A program made the translations under genes and the position numbers. Of a stretch of DNA of 64,000 nucleotides, positions 63,662-64,000 are shown in pieces. A model generated the notes under the pieces. The model was not told the origin of the DNA, did no database searches, and saw nothing but the letters and a program-made list of their open reading frames with translations. How positions within the stretch are numbered: position 1 is the stretch's first letter; each line of letters begins with the position of its first letter. The stretch is from Thioclava sp. GXIMD4216. GTDB taxonomy: Bacteria; Pseudomonadota; Alphaproteobacteria; Rhodobacterales; Rhodobacteraceae. The DNA lies in the NCBI RefSeq assembly GCF_037949285.1, contig NZ_CP149926.1, forward strand, positions 1,901,501-1,965,500, in the 5' to 3' direction.

Positions 63662-64000
63662 CTATTTCGAAAGCTTTGCCGCTTTGGACAAACCCGTCAC
63701 AAGCCCCTCCATTGGCCGTTCGAACATTGAAAGCCCCACCTGCGTCGCCCCGCCTTTAGGTAGACCAGAGATCGGGCCAGAGATCGGGCTGCCGGCGTGA
63801 TCAGGGGCTAGACCAGAAATCGGGCCGGATGGCGGGCATGCCGCCTTTTGCATGGCCTGCAGCGAAGCGGCCTTGTCCAGCTGCTCTGGCCATGTTTCAA
63901 CCGGCACCTCCTGCACCGCGCTCCAAACGGCATGGCCGCCGTCCGGCCCCGGCGCCACGCATACCTGATTCCCCCCACGAATGCGCGCCAGCTCGAGCGC
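63662..64000 (-). CDS. Unidentified protein, C-terminal part at right edge
   Basis: The frame is open from the right edge to a stop at 63662 (112 residues visible). It begins ALELARIRGGNQVCVAPGPD, continues EVPVETWPEQLDKAASLQAM and ends with a short repetitive tail (PISG repeated; SGPISGL appears twice). The earlier half looks like a folded protein; the tail is low complexity. I do not recognise a family. A GTG at 63958 is a possible internal start, but the frame continues upstream without a stop, so a longer gene is more likely. Confidence 0.5.
   Translation of the reverse strand, partial: ALELARIRGGNQVCVAPGPDGGHAVWSAVQEVPVETWPEQLDKAASLQAMQKAACPPSGPISGLAPDHAGSPISGPISGLPKGGATQVGLSMFERPMEGLVTGLSKAAKLSK

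Overview
The window is one stretch of a high-GC alphaproteobacterial chromosome, almost certainly Rhodobacteraceae (Rhodobacter / Paracoccus / Thioclava-like); I cannot fix the genus. Supporting signs are a Rhodobacter capsulatus-type gene transfer agent (GTA) cluster, a trgA-trgB-cysK tellurite-resistance locus, a pyruvate dehydrogenase E1-beta subunit carrying its own lipoyl domain, a prfA-prmC-DUF4167 string, and CtrA-type TTAA-N7-TTAA boxes. I saw no insertion sequence, integrase, tRNA, rRNA or CRISPR array.

Layout. 1-4.5 kb: envelope and housekeeping run lptD(partial)-surA-pdxA-rsmA. 4.5-7.6 kb: DUF4167, prmC and prfA on the minus strand. 7.7-16.7 kb: quinone-dependent D-lactate dehydrogenase, then a minus-strand block with a large MscS channel, cysK, trgB, trgA and a photolyase. 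16.8-31.6 kb: accessory and stress genes: orphan substrate-binding proteins, a small unknown protein behind a CtrA box, hemolysin III-like and ABC-F proteins, a TPR-sulfotransferase, MipA/OmpV, an iron-binding protein behind a perfect palindrome, nucleoside hydrolase, topoisomerase IB with a DUF2945 partner, SelO and an EEP nuclease. 31.8-46.7 kb: central metabolism and housekeeping: enolase, a DMT exporter, cupin, a CtrA-box lipoprotein, anmK, tyrS, class I aldolase, pgk, two cyclophilins, an FtsB-like protein, PDH E1-alpha/E1-beta/E2, cysE.

46.8-60.9 kb (minus strand): a complete, intact GTA structural cluster in canonical order g1, g2, g3, g3.5, g4, g5, g6, g7, g8, g9, g10, g10.1, g11, g12, g13, g14, g15. 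Most adjacent genes overlap (several ATGA junctions) or sit a few bases apart. Most of the larger gaps contain an RNA hairpin: the leader before g1, g2/g3, g5/g6 and g8/g9; the g4/g5 gap does not. Two of these hairpins have clear terminator-type U-tracts. They fall at the borders between the packaging, head, connector and tail modules, and this is the observation I consider most worth testing.

60.9-64 kb: mltG and fabF on the minus strand, then the C-terminal end of an unidentified protein running off the right edge. Translation starts were chosen from Shine-Dalgarno spacing, ATGA overlaps and family lengths; where several are possible this is stated.
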